From NCBI RefSeq assembly GCF_002155685.1, contig NZ_MUYK01000006.1, positions 1-64,000 of the forward strand: a stretch of 64,000 nucleotides of DNA, given 5' to 3'. The DNA comes from Erythrobacter colymbi (lineage in GTDB: Bacteria; Pseudomonadota; Alphaproteobacteria; Sphingomonadales; Sphingomonadaceae). The position numbers and the translations under genes are program-made. Numbering within the stretch: position 1 is the first letter of the stretch; every line of letters starts with the position of its first letter. Positions 1 to 7,592 of the stretch are shown one piece after another. The notes under the pieces are model-generated. The model was not told where the DNA came from. It saw only the letters and a program-made list of their open reading frames with translations, and made no database searches.

Positions 1-276
1 GCCCTTGACGCAATAAAAGCCGCCGACCGAGAAGAGGTCCTTCGCGCGCCTGAAGCTCTTTTCATCCCAGACTGCGGCGGCCTCCGGAAATTCTTCACGG
101 GCAAGAGGCTCGCCGCGCGTGTAGCGATTGATCGACTGGACGACGATCGGCCCAACAGGGGGCGGGGCATGCGCCGCGGGATCCCAGTCTTTCCCGAATT
201 GTTTCCGGCGGAGACCGAGCTTGAACCCGATCTCGTAATTGCCGAACACATCGCTCATCCAAGCGCCGCCGCTCAT
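1..276 (-). CDS. Unknown protein, 3' part cut by window edge
   Basis: An open frame of 92 codons runs from an ATG at 276 off the left edge with no stop, so only the N-terminal part is visible. The start is supported by a purine-rich GGGGGAAAG just upstream. A second ATG lies six codons in, at 258. The protein begins MSGGAWMSDVFGNYE, is rich in charged and aromatic residues, and has no signal peptide or membrane segment. Two stretches stand out: a basic FKLGLRRKQFGKDW and an SINRYTRGEPLAREEF segment. I do not recognise the family. Codon choice (strong G/C third positions) agrees with a real gene. Confidence 0.6.
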   Translation of the reverse strand, partial: MSGGAWMSDVFGNYEIGFKLGLRRKQFGKDWDPAAHAPPPVGPIVVQSINRYTRGEPLAREEFPEAAAVWDEKSFRRAKDLFSVGGFYCVKG

Positions 277-352
277 GCTTTCCCCCGACATTCCCGCCTT
301 CCCCTCCTGCGGAACGCTTTGCCGCTTGCCAAAGATCACCACCCCATCCCTC

Positions 353-595
353 TCACCCGAAATACCACCGGCGCCGCACCCACAGCACCGCCGGCACCGA
401 TGCCAGCCCGAGGCCGGCGAACAGCACGGTCGCTCCGGCGCGGCCGAATTGGCCGACGCCGACATCCTCGACGATCCACGCGAACAGTCGCACCTTGGTG
501 CTGTCGATCCCCGCCAGCTTCCCAGTCCACGCCATCAGAGCCAGAAAGCCGAAGCACGCCAGTGACAGCACGGCAGCCGCAATATCAGAGCGCAT
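353..595 (-). CDS. Small two-helix membrane protein, unknown function
   Basis: An 80-residue protein. The ATG at 595 was chosen because GAGGGG lies about nine bases upstream and because the protein then starts directly with a hydrophobic helix. Two membrane segments are visible, roughly residues 5-23 and 54-72, separated by a polar loop containing a DSTKVRLFAWIVEDVG stretch and followed by a basic RRR tail. The basic C-terminus suggests it lies on the cytoplasmic side. No family is recognised. The longer frame that extends to 679 runs into a dispersed palindromic repeat and is unlikely to be translated. Confidence 0.6.
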   Translation of the reverse strand: MRSDIAAAVLSLACFGFLALMAWTGKLAGIDSTKVRLFAWIVEDVGVGQFGRAGATVLFAGLGLASVPAVLWVRRRWYFG

Positions 596-668
596 CGAAC
601 ATCCCCTCAGCATCAGGCAGTTCCGCACGCACCCTAACCATAGATTTGACGGTGGAGAAGAAGCCGGA

Positions 669-687
669 CCCCGGATCAAGTCCGGGG
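669..687. repeat. Short palindromic repeat, CCCCGGA type
   Basis: Perfect 7-base arms CCCCGGA and TCCGGGG around a TCAAG loop, followed by TGACG. The reverse-complement form occurs at 21375-21393. This looks like the REP-like repeat common in intergenic DNA of sphingomonads and other alphaproteobacteria (family knowledge). Confidence 0.75.
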
Positions 688-766
688 TGACGGGGACGGC
701 AGCTATGGGGTCGGTAGCTGAACGTCACGTTATGGTCGAAACAAGACCGAAGCCGCCATCCCCTTA

Positions 767-860
767 ATCGTCGCCCCGTGCCTGACACGGGGTTAGGCTT
801 TTCTTCCTCGCCCTCCGAAGGAAATGCAGCCTAGCCCCGTGTTAAGCACGGGGCGACGAT
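767..860. repeat. Inverted pair of CCCCGTG palindromes
   Basis: Two 31-base arms (767-797 and 830-860) are inverted copies of each other with three mismatches, separated by 32 bases. Each arm contains its own palindrome, CCCCGTG-N5-CACGGGG. The right arm closely matches the repeat at 21432-21450. The pair could fold into one long hairpin or two short ones. Confidence 0.75.
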
Positions 861-1112
861 CGGGAAGTGACCCGCATTGTTTTCCTACTCGCCCGCCAGC
901 CGCTACGATGCGGCAGGCTCTTTCCCATTGTTGTGCCCGCCTGCGAGGCGGTTTGCCACCCGAGGCGCGCTTTTCGCCTGCGCCCCCGTGTCCGTCCGGC
1001 TGCGACGACCTTATACAAATCGTTGAAATATTGAAGAAATATCACAAATCCCGAAGCGGACACGGTGTCCGCTTTGTCCGCTTCGGAACCGCTGTCCGCG
1101 CTGCGCTCCGGC

Positions 1113-2021
1113 TTACGCCCCGTGTTCGCGGCCGAAGTCGGGGCGTTCGTCGTCCTGGCCCTGCTCGATTACCGCGCGGCGGATGGCGCGGGTGCGGGTG
1201 AAGAGGTCGAACAGCGTGTCGCCGTCGCCCGAGCGGATCGCGCGCTGGAGCGCGGTCAGGTCCTCGGTGAAGCGCCCGAGCATCTCGAGCACCGCCTGCC
1301 GGTTGGTGAGGAACACGTCGCGCCACATCACGGGGTCGGAGGCGGCGATGCGGGTGAAGTCGCGAAAACCGCCCGCGGAGTACTTGATGACCTCGCTCTG
1401 GGTCACGTCCTCGAGATCGCTGGCGGTGCCGACGATGGTGTAGGCGATGAGGTGCGGGATGTGGCTGGTGACCGCGAGGACGAGATCGTGGTGGGCTGCA
1501 TCCATCAGCTCGACCTTGGAGCCGAGCGCGGTCCAGAAGTCCGACAGCGCCTCGACCGCGGCGGGGTCGGCGCTCTCGGGCGGGGTGATGATGCACCAGC
1601 GCCCGGCGAAGAGGGTGGCGAAGCCCGCATCGGGCCCGGACTGCTCGGTCCCGGCGACGGGGTGCGCGGGGATGACGGTGGCGCCGGGAAGCGCCTCGGC
1701 AAGCGCGGTGGCGACGGCCTCCTTCGAGGAGCCGACGTCGCTGACGATGGCGTGGGGCGCGAGGCCGGGGGCGATGGCGCGCGCGGCATCACCCATCGCG
1801 CCGACAGGGACGCAGAGGATCACGAGGTCGGCGCCCGCAACAGCCGCCTCGGCGGTGTCGTGGACGGTCTCGACGAGGCCCCGCTCGGCGGCGCGCGCGC
1901 GGACGGCGGGGTCGCGGTCCCAGCCGGCGGTGGTCACGGGTAGCCCGCGGGCCTTGGTGGCGAGCCCGATCGAGCCGCCGAGCAGGCCGAGACCGATGAT
2001 GGCGAGGCGTTGGATCGTCAT
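1113..2021 (-). CDS. tyrA: Prephenate/arogenate dehydrogenase
   Basis: 302 residues, the usual length for the monofunctional TyrA family, which oxidises prephenate or arogenate with NAD(P) in tyrosine synthesis in the cytoplasm. The Rossmann motif [10 protein letters not shown] is at residues 10-19, SDVGSSK at 94-100, and the family hallmark [10 protein letters not shown] at 120-129. There is no fused chorismate mutase or ACT domain. The ATG overlaps the hisC stop in an ATGA arrangement (2018-2021), so the two genes are translationally coupled. Whether prephenate or arogenate is the substrate cannot be told from sequence alone. Confidence 0.92.
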   Translation of the reverse strand: MTIQRLAIIGLGLLGGSIGLATKARGLPVTTAGWDRDPAVRARAAERGLVETVHDTAEAAVAGADLVILCVPVGAMGDAARAIAPGLAPHAIVSDVGSSKEAVATALAEALPGATVIPAHPVAGTEQSGPDAGFATLFAGRWCIITPPESADPAAVEALSDFWTALGSKVELMDAAHHDLVLAVTSHIPHLIAYTIVGTASDLEDVTQSEVIKYSAGGFRDFTRIAASDPVMWRDVFLTNRQAVLEMLGRFTEDLTALQRAIRSGDGDTLFDLFTRTRAIRRAVIEQGQDDERPDFGREHGA

Positions 2022-3115
2022 GCGGCCTCTCCGCACAGCTTGCGGAGCGTGGCGATCACGTCGCTGGTCGCTTGCGCCGTGCCGATGGTGATGCGCAGCG
2101 CGTTCGGCAGGCCTTGGCTCGGCAGGTGGCGCACGGCGTATCCGGCCTCGGACAGGGCCTCGAGTGCGGCGGCGGCAGTGACGCTGCCCTCGAAGTGGAC
2201 GAGGAGGAAGTTGGCTTCGCTCGGGGAAGCGGAGATGCCGTGGTTGCCGAGGGCCGCGATGGCCTCGGCGAGCCGGGCGCGTTCGCGGGCGTTGTGTTCG
2301 CGGGAGGCGGCAACGAAGCTCTGGTCGGAGAGCGCGGCGGTGGCGGCCTTCTGCCCGCTCACCGAGACGTTGAACGCGCCCCGCAGGCGGTTGACGAGAT
2401 CGACGAGGTGGGCCGAGCCGGTGACCCAGCCGACCCGCTCCGAGGCAAGGCCATAGGCCTTGGAGAAAGTGCGGCTGACCAGCACGTTCTCGTGCGCTTT
2501 GGCGAGGGCGAAGGCCTGAGCCTGGAAGGCGGGATCGACATATTCGCCATAGGCCTCGTCGATCACCAGCAGCACATCGGCGGGGAGCCCTGCGTGGAGG
2601 CGGGCGACCTCGGCGGGGGGCAGGAAGGTGCCGACAGGGTTGTTGGGGTTGTCGAGCAGCACCACCCGGGTGCGCCCGGTGACTGCGGCGAGAAGCTTGT
2701 CGACGCTCGCGCCGTAGCCCTCGGGCTCGGCGAAGACGGGGGTCGCGCCGACCTTCTGGGCCAGCAGCGGATAGAGCGAGAAGGAGTAGCGCGACATGAG
2801 AACTTCGTCCCCCGGTCCGCACAGCGCCTGCACCGCGCAGTGCAGCAACTCGCCCGAACCGGTGCCGCAGACGATCCGCTCGGGGTCGAGCCCGTGAACC
2901 GCGGCGATGGCCTCGCGCAGGGCGCGGGCGTCGGGATCGGGGTAGTCGGCCGCGACGTGACCCTCCGCCAGCGCCGCCAGCGCCGCGGGGCTGGAGCCGA
3001 GCGGGTTCTCGTTCGCGGAAAGCTTGGTCAACGGCTTGCCGCTCGCCGACTTCGACTTGCCGGGGACGTAGGCGTGGATCTCGGCGATCCAGGGTTTGGG
3101 CTCGGGTCTCGACAT
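2018..3115 (-). CDS. hisC: Histidinol-phosphate / aromatic aminotransferase
   Basis: 365-residue fold-type I PLP aminotransferase. ANENPLG (residues 34-40), NPNNP (156-160), the PLP-binding Asp in VIDEAYGEY (about 186) and the Schiff-base Lys in [11 protein letters not shown] (Lys219) are all present. The HisC family transaminates imidazole-acetol phosphate and often also aromatic keto acids. Coupling to tyrA suggests this copy works in phenylalanine/tyrosine synthesis, perhaps in addition to histidine (inference). It is transcribed away from metX, with a 108-base divergent promoter region between them. Confidence 0.9.
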   Translation of the reverse strand: MSRPEPKPWIAEIHAYVPGKSKSASGKPLTKLSANENPLGSSPAALAALAEGHVAADYPDPDARALREAIAAVHGLDPERIVCGTGSGELLHCAVQALCGPGDEVLMSRYSFSLYPLLAQKVGATPVFAEPEGYGASVDKLLAAVTGRTRVVLLDNPNNPVGTFLPPAEVARLHAGLPADVLLVIDEAYGEYVDPAFQAQAFALAKAHENVLVSRTFSKAYGLASERVGWVTGSAHLVDLVNRLRGAFNVSVSGQKAATAALSDQSFVAASREHNARERARLAEAIAALGNHGISASPSEANFLLVHFEGSVTAAAALEALSEAGYAVRHLPSQGLPNALRITIGTAQATSDVIATLRKLCGEAA

Positions 3116-3223
3116 GGGAGCGCCGCGATAGCCAGTTTGGCTTGCCGAATCGAGCGCGAAAACACGCAGTCGCCCGCGCCTCCGATTGACACGGGCGGGG
3201 GGCTACCCCAAGTCGCACGGCCA

Positions 3224-4324
3224 ATGAACGCCGCGCCGCCTTTGTCTCCGGTCTACAAGGTGCCCCACCCCCTGCCGCTCGACAGCGGACAGGTGCTGGA
3301 GGGCTGCGAGATCGCTTACGAGACTTACGGCACCCTCGCCCCCGACGCGTCGAACGCGGTGCTCGTCTGCCATGCGCTGACCGGCGACCAGTATCTCGCC
3401 AGCCCCCACCCGATCACCGGCAAGCCGGGGTGGTGGGAGCGGATGGTCGGACCGGGCAAGCCGATCGACACCGACCGGCATTTCGTCATCTGCGCCAACG
3501 TCATCGGCAGCTGCATGGGATCGAGCGGCCCCGCGAGCCTCGCGCCCGATGGCCAGCCTTATGCGATGCGCTTCCCCGTCATCACCATCCGCGACATGGT
3601 GAGGGGATTGGTGGCGCTGCTCGACGGGCTCGGGGTGGAGAAGCTCCACGCCGTGGTCGGCGGGTCGATGGGCGGGATGCAGGCGCTGAGCCTTGCCGCC
3701 AGCTGGCCCGAGCGCGCCGCGCGGGTGCTGGTGATCGCCTCGACCGCGCGCCACTCGGCGCAGAACATCGCCTTCCACGAGGTCGGACGGCAGGCGATCA
3801 TGGCCGATCCGGCTTGGGCCGAGGGTCATTATTACGCCAGCGACGCCAAGCCCGATAACGGCCTCGCTGTCGCGCGGATGGCGGCGCACATCACCTACCT
3901 CTCCGAAGCGGGCCTGACCGAGAAATTCGGCCGCCGCTTGCAGGACCGCGAGGCCAAGGGGTTCAACTTCGACGCCGAGTTCCAGGTGGAAAGCTACCTG
4001 AGGTATCAGGGCACCGGCTTCACCCGGCGGTTCGACGCGAACAGCTACCTCTACATCACCCGCGCGATGGACTATTTCGACATCGCCGAGGAGCACGGCG
4101 GCAAGCTTGCCAATGCCTTCCGCGGCACCGAGGCGCGGTTCTGCATCGTCAGCTTCGATACCGACTGGCTCTACCCGACCAGCGAAAGCCGCCACGTGGT
4201 CCACGCGCTTAACGCGGCCGGCGCGAAGGTGAGCTTCGTCGAGCTCTCCGCGCCGCACGGGCATGACAGCTTCCTGCTCGAACACGACCAGCTCGACCGG
4301 GTGGTGAAGGGGTTCGTCGAATGA
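3224..4324 (+). CDS. metX: Homoserine O-acyltransferase (MetX family)
   Basis: 366 residues. An alpha/beta-hydrolase fold enzyme that acylates homoserine in methionine synthesis. The nucleophile elbow GGSMGG is at 146-151 (Ser148), HALTG at 50-54, and the catalytic Asp and His lie in SFDTDWLYP and [13 protein letters not shown] near the C-terminus. Whether acetyl-CoA or succinyl-CoA is used is not decided here, since MetX enzymes of both kinds exist. The ATG at 3224 gives the normal family N-terminus; the frame open further upstream is antisense to hisC. The stop overlaps the next gene by four bases. I looked for a SAM-II riboswitch in the short leader and saw no convincing one. Confidence 0.93.
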   Translation: MNAAPPLSPVYKVPHPLPLDSGQVLEGCEIAYETYGTLAPDASNAVLVCHALTGDQYLASPHPITGKPGWWERMVGPGKPIDTDRHFVICANVIGSCMGSSGPASLAPDGQPYAMRFPVITIRDMVRGLVALLDGLGVEKLHAVVGGSMGGMQALSLAASWPERAARVLVIASTARHSAQNIAFHEVGRQAIMADPAWAEGHYYASDAKPDNGLAVARMAAHITYLSEAGLTEKFGRRLQDREAKGFNFDAEFQVESYLRYQGTGFTRRFDANSYLYITRAMDYFDIAEEHGGKLANAFRGTEARFCIVSFDTDWLYPTSESRHVVHALNAAGAKVSFVELSAPHGHDSFLLEHDQLDRVVKGFVE

Positions 4325-4752
4325 GCGCGCTTCCCGAGGGCTACGAACTGGTCACCGACCAGAGCGCGATCGATGCTTTGGCCGCGCATGCCTATCTCAC
4401 CACCAGCTACTGGTCTCCCGGCATCCCGCTCGAGACCGTGCAGCGCGCGGTGGCGGGCAGCCTGTGTGTCGCTGTGCGGCACGAAGGGCAGCAGGTGGCG
4501 ATGGCGCGGGCGATCACCGACCGCGCGACCTTCGCCTATCTGGCGGACGTCTATGTTCTGGATGCGCACCGCGGGAAAGGGCTGTCGAAGGCGATGGTCG
4601 CGTGGTTCCATGCCCATCCCGATCTTCAGGGCCTGCGCCGCTGGATGCTGATGACTCGCGACGCGCATGGCCTTTACGCGCAGTTCGGCTGGACCCCGCT
4701 CGCCGATCCGGCGCTGGCGATGGAGCGCCACAACCCGGCGGCCTACGCATGA
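4321..4752 (+). CDS. GNAT family N-acetyltransferase
   Basis: 143 residues with the GNAT core: a strand ending in [19 protein letters not shown], whose RGKG is the acetyl-CoA pyrophosphate loop, followed by helix and a C-terminal YAQFGW segment. Substrate unknown. The start ATG overlaps the metX stop (ATGA) and its own stop overlaps the metW start (ATGA), so it is the middle gene of a coupled metX-GNAT-metW operon. This order suggests a role linked to methionine or homoserine metabolism, or simple co-expression (inference). Confidence 0.85.
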   Translation: MSALPEGYELVTDQSAIDALAAHAYLTTSYWSPGIPLETVQRAVAGSLCVAVRHEGQQVAMARAITDRATFAYLADVYVLDAHRGKGLSKAMVAWFHAHPDLQGLRRWMLMTRDAHGLYAQFGWTPLADPALAMERHNPAAYA

Positions 4753-5339
4753 GCAGCTTGCGCCCCGACCTCGCCGCGATCGCCGCCCATGTCGCGCCCG
4801 GCAGCCGGGTGCTCGACATCGGCTGCGGCGATGGCGCGTTGATGGCGGAGCTCGAAAGCGTCAGCGGCTGCGATGCGCGCGGGATGGAGCTCGATGGCGC
4901 GCTGGTCGAGCGCTGCGTCGCGCGCGGCCTCAGCGTGGTGCAGGGCGATGCGAACCTCGACCTTGCCAACTACCCCGACAAGGCGTTCGATTACGCCATC
5001 CTCAGCCAGACGCTCCAGACCGCGACGCGGCCCGATCTGATGCTCGACGAGCTGCTGCGGGTGGGGCGGCGCGCGTTCGTCTCGTTCCCCAACTTCGCCC
5101 ACTGGCGCACCCGTGCCGCGCTGATGTTCGGCGGGCGGATGCCGGTGACGCGCGCGCTGCCGGTGAGCTGGTACGAAACCGAGAACATCCACCACGTGAC
5201 AGTCGAGGATTTCCGCGAGCTTGCGCGGCTCAAGGGCGCCAAGGTGGAGCGTGCGTGGTTCTTCTCGAACGAAAAGCAGATCGGCGCGCCAGCAGCTAAC
5301 TGGCGCGCCGAGTTTGCGGTGTTTGAATTGAGTCGGTGA
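4749..5339 (+). CDS. metW: Methionine biosynthesis protein MetW
   Basis: 196 residues. Class I methyltransferase fold with SAM motif LDIGCGDG (22-29), acidic MELDG (about 45) and the MetW-typical FPNFAHWRTR and LPVSWYETENIHH stretches. In proteobacteria MetW is nearly always next to MetX and is reported to be needed for full homoserine acyltransferase activity. The four-base overlap with the preceding gene supports coupled translation. Confidence 0.92.
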   Translation: MSSLRPDLAAIAAHVAPGSRVLDIGCGDGALMAELESVSGCDARGMELDGALVERCVARGLSVVQGDANLDLANYPDKAFDYAILSQTLQTATRPDLMLDELLRVGRRAFVSFPNFAHWRTRAALMFGGRMPVTRALPVSWYETENIHHVTVEDFRELARLKGAKVERAWFFSNEKQIGAPAANWRAEFAVFELSR

Positions 5340-5341
5340 GA

Positions 5342-5734
5342 TCAGCCTGCGCGGTGCAGCATGCACAGCTTGTGGCCGTCGAGGTCGCGCACATAGCCGA
5401 GGTTGAGCGTGCCCATCGGCCCGACGCGCGGGCCCGGCGGGTCTTCGATCGAGGTGCCGCCCGCGGCCACCGCCGCGTCGTGGAAGGCCTGCACCTGCTC
5501 GAGGCTGTCGCAGGCAAAGCCGACGGTCGAGCCGTTCGAGCAGGTCGCTTCCTCGTCGTTGATCGGCTCGCTGATCGAGAACATCCCGCCATTGTGCATC
5601 CAGAAGGCGCGCTTGTGGCCGGTGGCGGCGACGTTGATCATTCCGGGGCCAGCGCCAAGCGTGGCGAGCACCTTGTCGTAGAATTCCTTGGCCGCGTCGA
5701 AATTGCTCGTGCCGAGCATGATGTGGCTGAACAT
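5342..5734 (-). CDS. VOC (glyoxalase/dioxygenase) family protein
   Basis: 130 residues, one vicinal-oxygen-chelate module of two beta-alpha-beta-beta-beta units: MFSHIMLGTSNFDAAKEFYD at the start and YVRDLDGHKLCMLHRAG at the end, with the usual metal ligand candidates His4 and a C-terminal Asp/His region. The ATG at 5734 follows a strong AGGAGAGG. Substrate unknown; single-module VOC proteins of this size are mostly uncharacterised. It converges on metW with only two bases between stops. Confidence 0.85.
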   Translation of the reverse strand: MFSHIMLGTSNFDAAKEFYDKVLATLGAGPGMINVAATGHKRAFWMHNGGMFSISEPINDEEATCSNGSTVGFACDSLEQVQAFHDAAVAAGGTSIEDPPGPRVGPMGTLNLGYVRDLDGHKLCMLHRAG

Positions 5735-5843
5735 GTCTTGCCTCTCCTTTGGTAAGGTGGGTTGCGGATTAGGACGGATCGAGTGCGCCTGCAATGTCGA
5801 TTCCGGTAGCCACGGGTTCATCTTGCGGAGCATAGGAGGAACC

Positions 5844-6242
5844 ATGCTCACGCCCCTCCTCGCCGTCGCGCTTGCAGCCCAGGCCGCCCCCGAAAGCCCG
5901 GCTCCGGCCGTCCCCGCGACGAATGAAATCGTCACCATCGATCTCCTCCCGATCGAGCAGGCGGCTGGCGCGCGCTGCGCGATTGCCTTTGCCACGATCA
6001 GCCGCTGGCAGAAGACCGGGGATGCGCGTGGGAACGACTATTCCGACATCGAGGCCTCCGGCGGGCGCGAGTTCTTCGTGCGGGTGATGGCCAAGCTGAT
6101 GGAAGACACCGGGCTCGGCCGGGAGGATATCGTTACGCTCTCGACCCGCGCGCTGGCGGATTACGAGACGCCCGAGGGCGCGGCGCGGATCAAGGCGATG
6201 ATGCCCGCCTGCGAATTGATGAAAACCGCCGCAGGCTTGTAA
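5844..6242 (+). CDS. Secreted/periplasmic protein of unknown function
   Basis: 132 residues with an N-terminal signal peptide (LLAVALAAQAAP, cleavage probably after Ala12-15), then a Pro/Ala linker and a helical domain with two cysteines, in AGARCAIAF and MMPACELM, that could form a disulphide. The start is fixed by a perfect AGGAGG four bases upstream of the ATG. No family recognised. It lies divergent to the VOC gene. Confidence 0.7.
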   Translation: MLTPLLAVALAAQAAPESPAPAVPATNEIVTIDLLPIEQAAGARCAIAFATISRWQKTGDARGNDYSDIEASGGREFFVRVMAKLMEDTGLGREDIVTLSTRALADYETPEGAARIKAMMPACELMKTAAGL

Positions 6243-6305
6243 ATCCGCCGACATATCCCCCGACCCGGCTGCGCCTCGCGCTGGATTTGCCGCGCCAAAC
6301 AAGGC

Positions 6306-6989
6306 ATGACGCAGCGCACCATGTGGCTGCTCTACCAATTCCCGCTCTGCCCCTTCAGCCGCAAGATCCGGCTGCTTCTGAGCGAGAAGAACATCCCCTT
6401 CGATCTGGTGCGCGAGGACCCCTGGGCCGCCTCCGACCACTTCTTCAACCTCAATCCCGCCGGGCGCACACCGGTGATCGTCCATCAGGACAAGAACGTC
6501 GTCATTCCCGATAGCCGCGCGATTGCGGAGTATTTCGAGGAGACGGTCGATCGCAACCCGATGATCAACGGCACCGCCACCCAGCGCGCCGAGATCCGCC
6601 GGCTGGTCGCGCTGTTCGACGAGAACTTCTACGCCGATGTCACCGCGCCGCTATTGTCCGAGCGGATGAAGAAGCGCATCCTGCGCCAGCCCCCCGATAG
6701 CGGCGCGCTGCGCAATGCGATGAAGATGGCGCACGGGCATCTCGATTATCTCGACTGGCTGATCGACAATCGTCCGTGGGTGGCGGGCTCGACCATGAGC
6801 CTTGCCGATCTCGCGGCGGCGGCGCAAATCTCGGTCGCGGACTATCTCGGCGGGATCGACTGGACCGGGCACGAGCAGACCCGCGGCTGGTACGCGGTGT
6901 TCAAGAGCCGCCCGAGCTTCCGGCCGCTGCTCACGGAGCGCATGGACGTGATCAAGCCGCCCGCGCATTACGCGCTGCTGGATGGCTAG
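6306..6989 (+). CDS. fzlA: GST-fold protein, probable FzlA cell-division factor
   Basis: 227 residues with an N-terminal thioredoxin-like domain (YQFPLCPFSRKIRLLLSEK, residues 10-28; AGRTPV; DSRAIAEYFEE) and a helical C-terminal domain. The C-terminal SRPSFRPLLTERMD and final PPAHYALLDG match what I recall of FzlA, the GST-like FtsZ-binding protein of Caulobacter, including total length and the acidic residue near the C-terminus. FzlA curves FtsZ filaments and is required for constriction in that species. If this is not FzlA it is a beta/xi-like GST. Assignment rests on memory of the family, not on a search. Confidence 0.65.
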   Translation: MTQRTMWLLYQFPLCPFSRKIRLLLSEKNIPFDLVREDPWAASDHFFNLNPAGRTPVIVHQDKNVVIPDSRAIAEYFEETVDRNPMINGTATQRAEIRRLVALFDENFYADVTAPLLSERMKKRILRQPPDSGALRNAMKMAHGHLDYLDWLIDNRPWVAGSTMSLADLAAAAQISVADYLGGIDWTGHEQTRGWYAVFKSRPSFRPLLTERMDVIKPPAHYALLDG

Positions 6990-7061
6990 GTAACGAAAGA
7001 CGGTTTGCTTGCGAAATGCCACTCTCGCGCCGATATTGGCGACAACGAGAGAGGTAACCCC

Positions 7062-7469
7062 ATGACCGACGATCCCCGCAGCCTGACCGACGCCGAATGG
7101 CGCGAGAAGCTCACGCCGATGCAGTACCACATCCTGCGCGAGGCCGGCACCGAGCGCGCCTTCACCGGCGAATACGACAAGTTCTACGACGACGGCGAAT
7201 ACCACTGCGCCGCCTGCGGCACGCAACTGTTCTACAGCACGGCCAAGTATAACAGCGGCTGCGGCTGGCCCGCCTTCACCCGTCCCTCGACCGACGAGGT
7301 GATCGAGGAGCACCGCGACACCAGCTACGGCATGGTCCGCACCGAGGTCCGCTGCGGCAAGTGCGGCGGGCATCTCGGCCATGTCTTTCCCGACGGTCCG
7401 CCCGAGCAGGGAGGCCTGCGCTACTGCATCAATTCGGCCGCGCTGGTCTTCACTCCGCACGCGGATTGA
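7062..7469 (+). CDS. msrB: Peptide-methionine (R)-S-oxide reductase
   Basis: 135 residues. Reduces the R-epimer of methionine sulfoxide in oxidised proteins. Zinc site CAAC (Cys49/52) and CGKC (98/101), signature SGCGWPAF (65-72), and catalytic Cys122 in RYCINSAAL. No signal peptide, so cytoplasmic. The ATG at 7062 follows GAGAGGTAA. The S-epimer enzyme msrA is encoded separately at 21476-22027. Confidence 0.95.
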   Translation: MTDDPRSLTDAEWREKLTPMQYHILREAGTERAFTGEYDKFYDDGEYHCAACGTQLFYSTAKYNSGCGWPAFTRPSTDEVIEEHRDTSYGMVRTEVRCGKCGGHLGHVFPDGPPEQGGLRYCINSAALVFTPHAD

Positions 7470-7592
7470 GACAGGACGCCCGCGCTGCGGGGGATGCCTG
7501 CGTAAACCCGGGTTCACCCCCGGTTACAACTTGCCTATGCAGGGGGCCGCTTCGCGCTCTTCACGTGGCGCGGCATCAGATGGGCGCAGGTC

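Larger units (their letters stand above)
596..1112. other. Gene-free gap with dispersed palindromes
   Basis: About 520 bases between a small membrane protein gene and the end of tyrA. It holds three short palindromes (669-687, 774-792, 835-853); the last two sit in a 31-base imperfect inverted repeat. The right part (about 1063-1110) has GCGGACAC-GGTGTCCGC style dyads without a T-tract, possibly a weak terminator for tyrA. Open frames here translate to repeat sequence and look spurious. Confidence 0.6.

Noticed and set aside
824..1201. Open frame of 125 residues in the repeat gap
   Set aside because: It translates the palindromic repeat and then runs antisense into tyrA; Arg-rich, with no RBS.
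3116..3223. SAM-II riboswitch in the metX leader
   Set aside because: Only 108 bases are shared with the divergent hisC gene, and I could not match the conserved SAM-II core or pseudoknot.
1113..3224. A single 703-residue TyrA fusion
   Set aside because: The upstream half is hisC read in another frame; the real tyrA starts at 2021 with an ATGA overlap.
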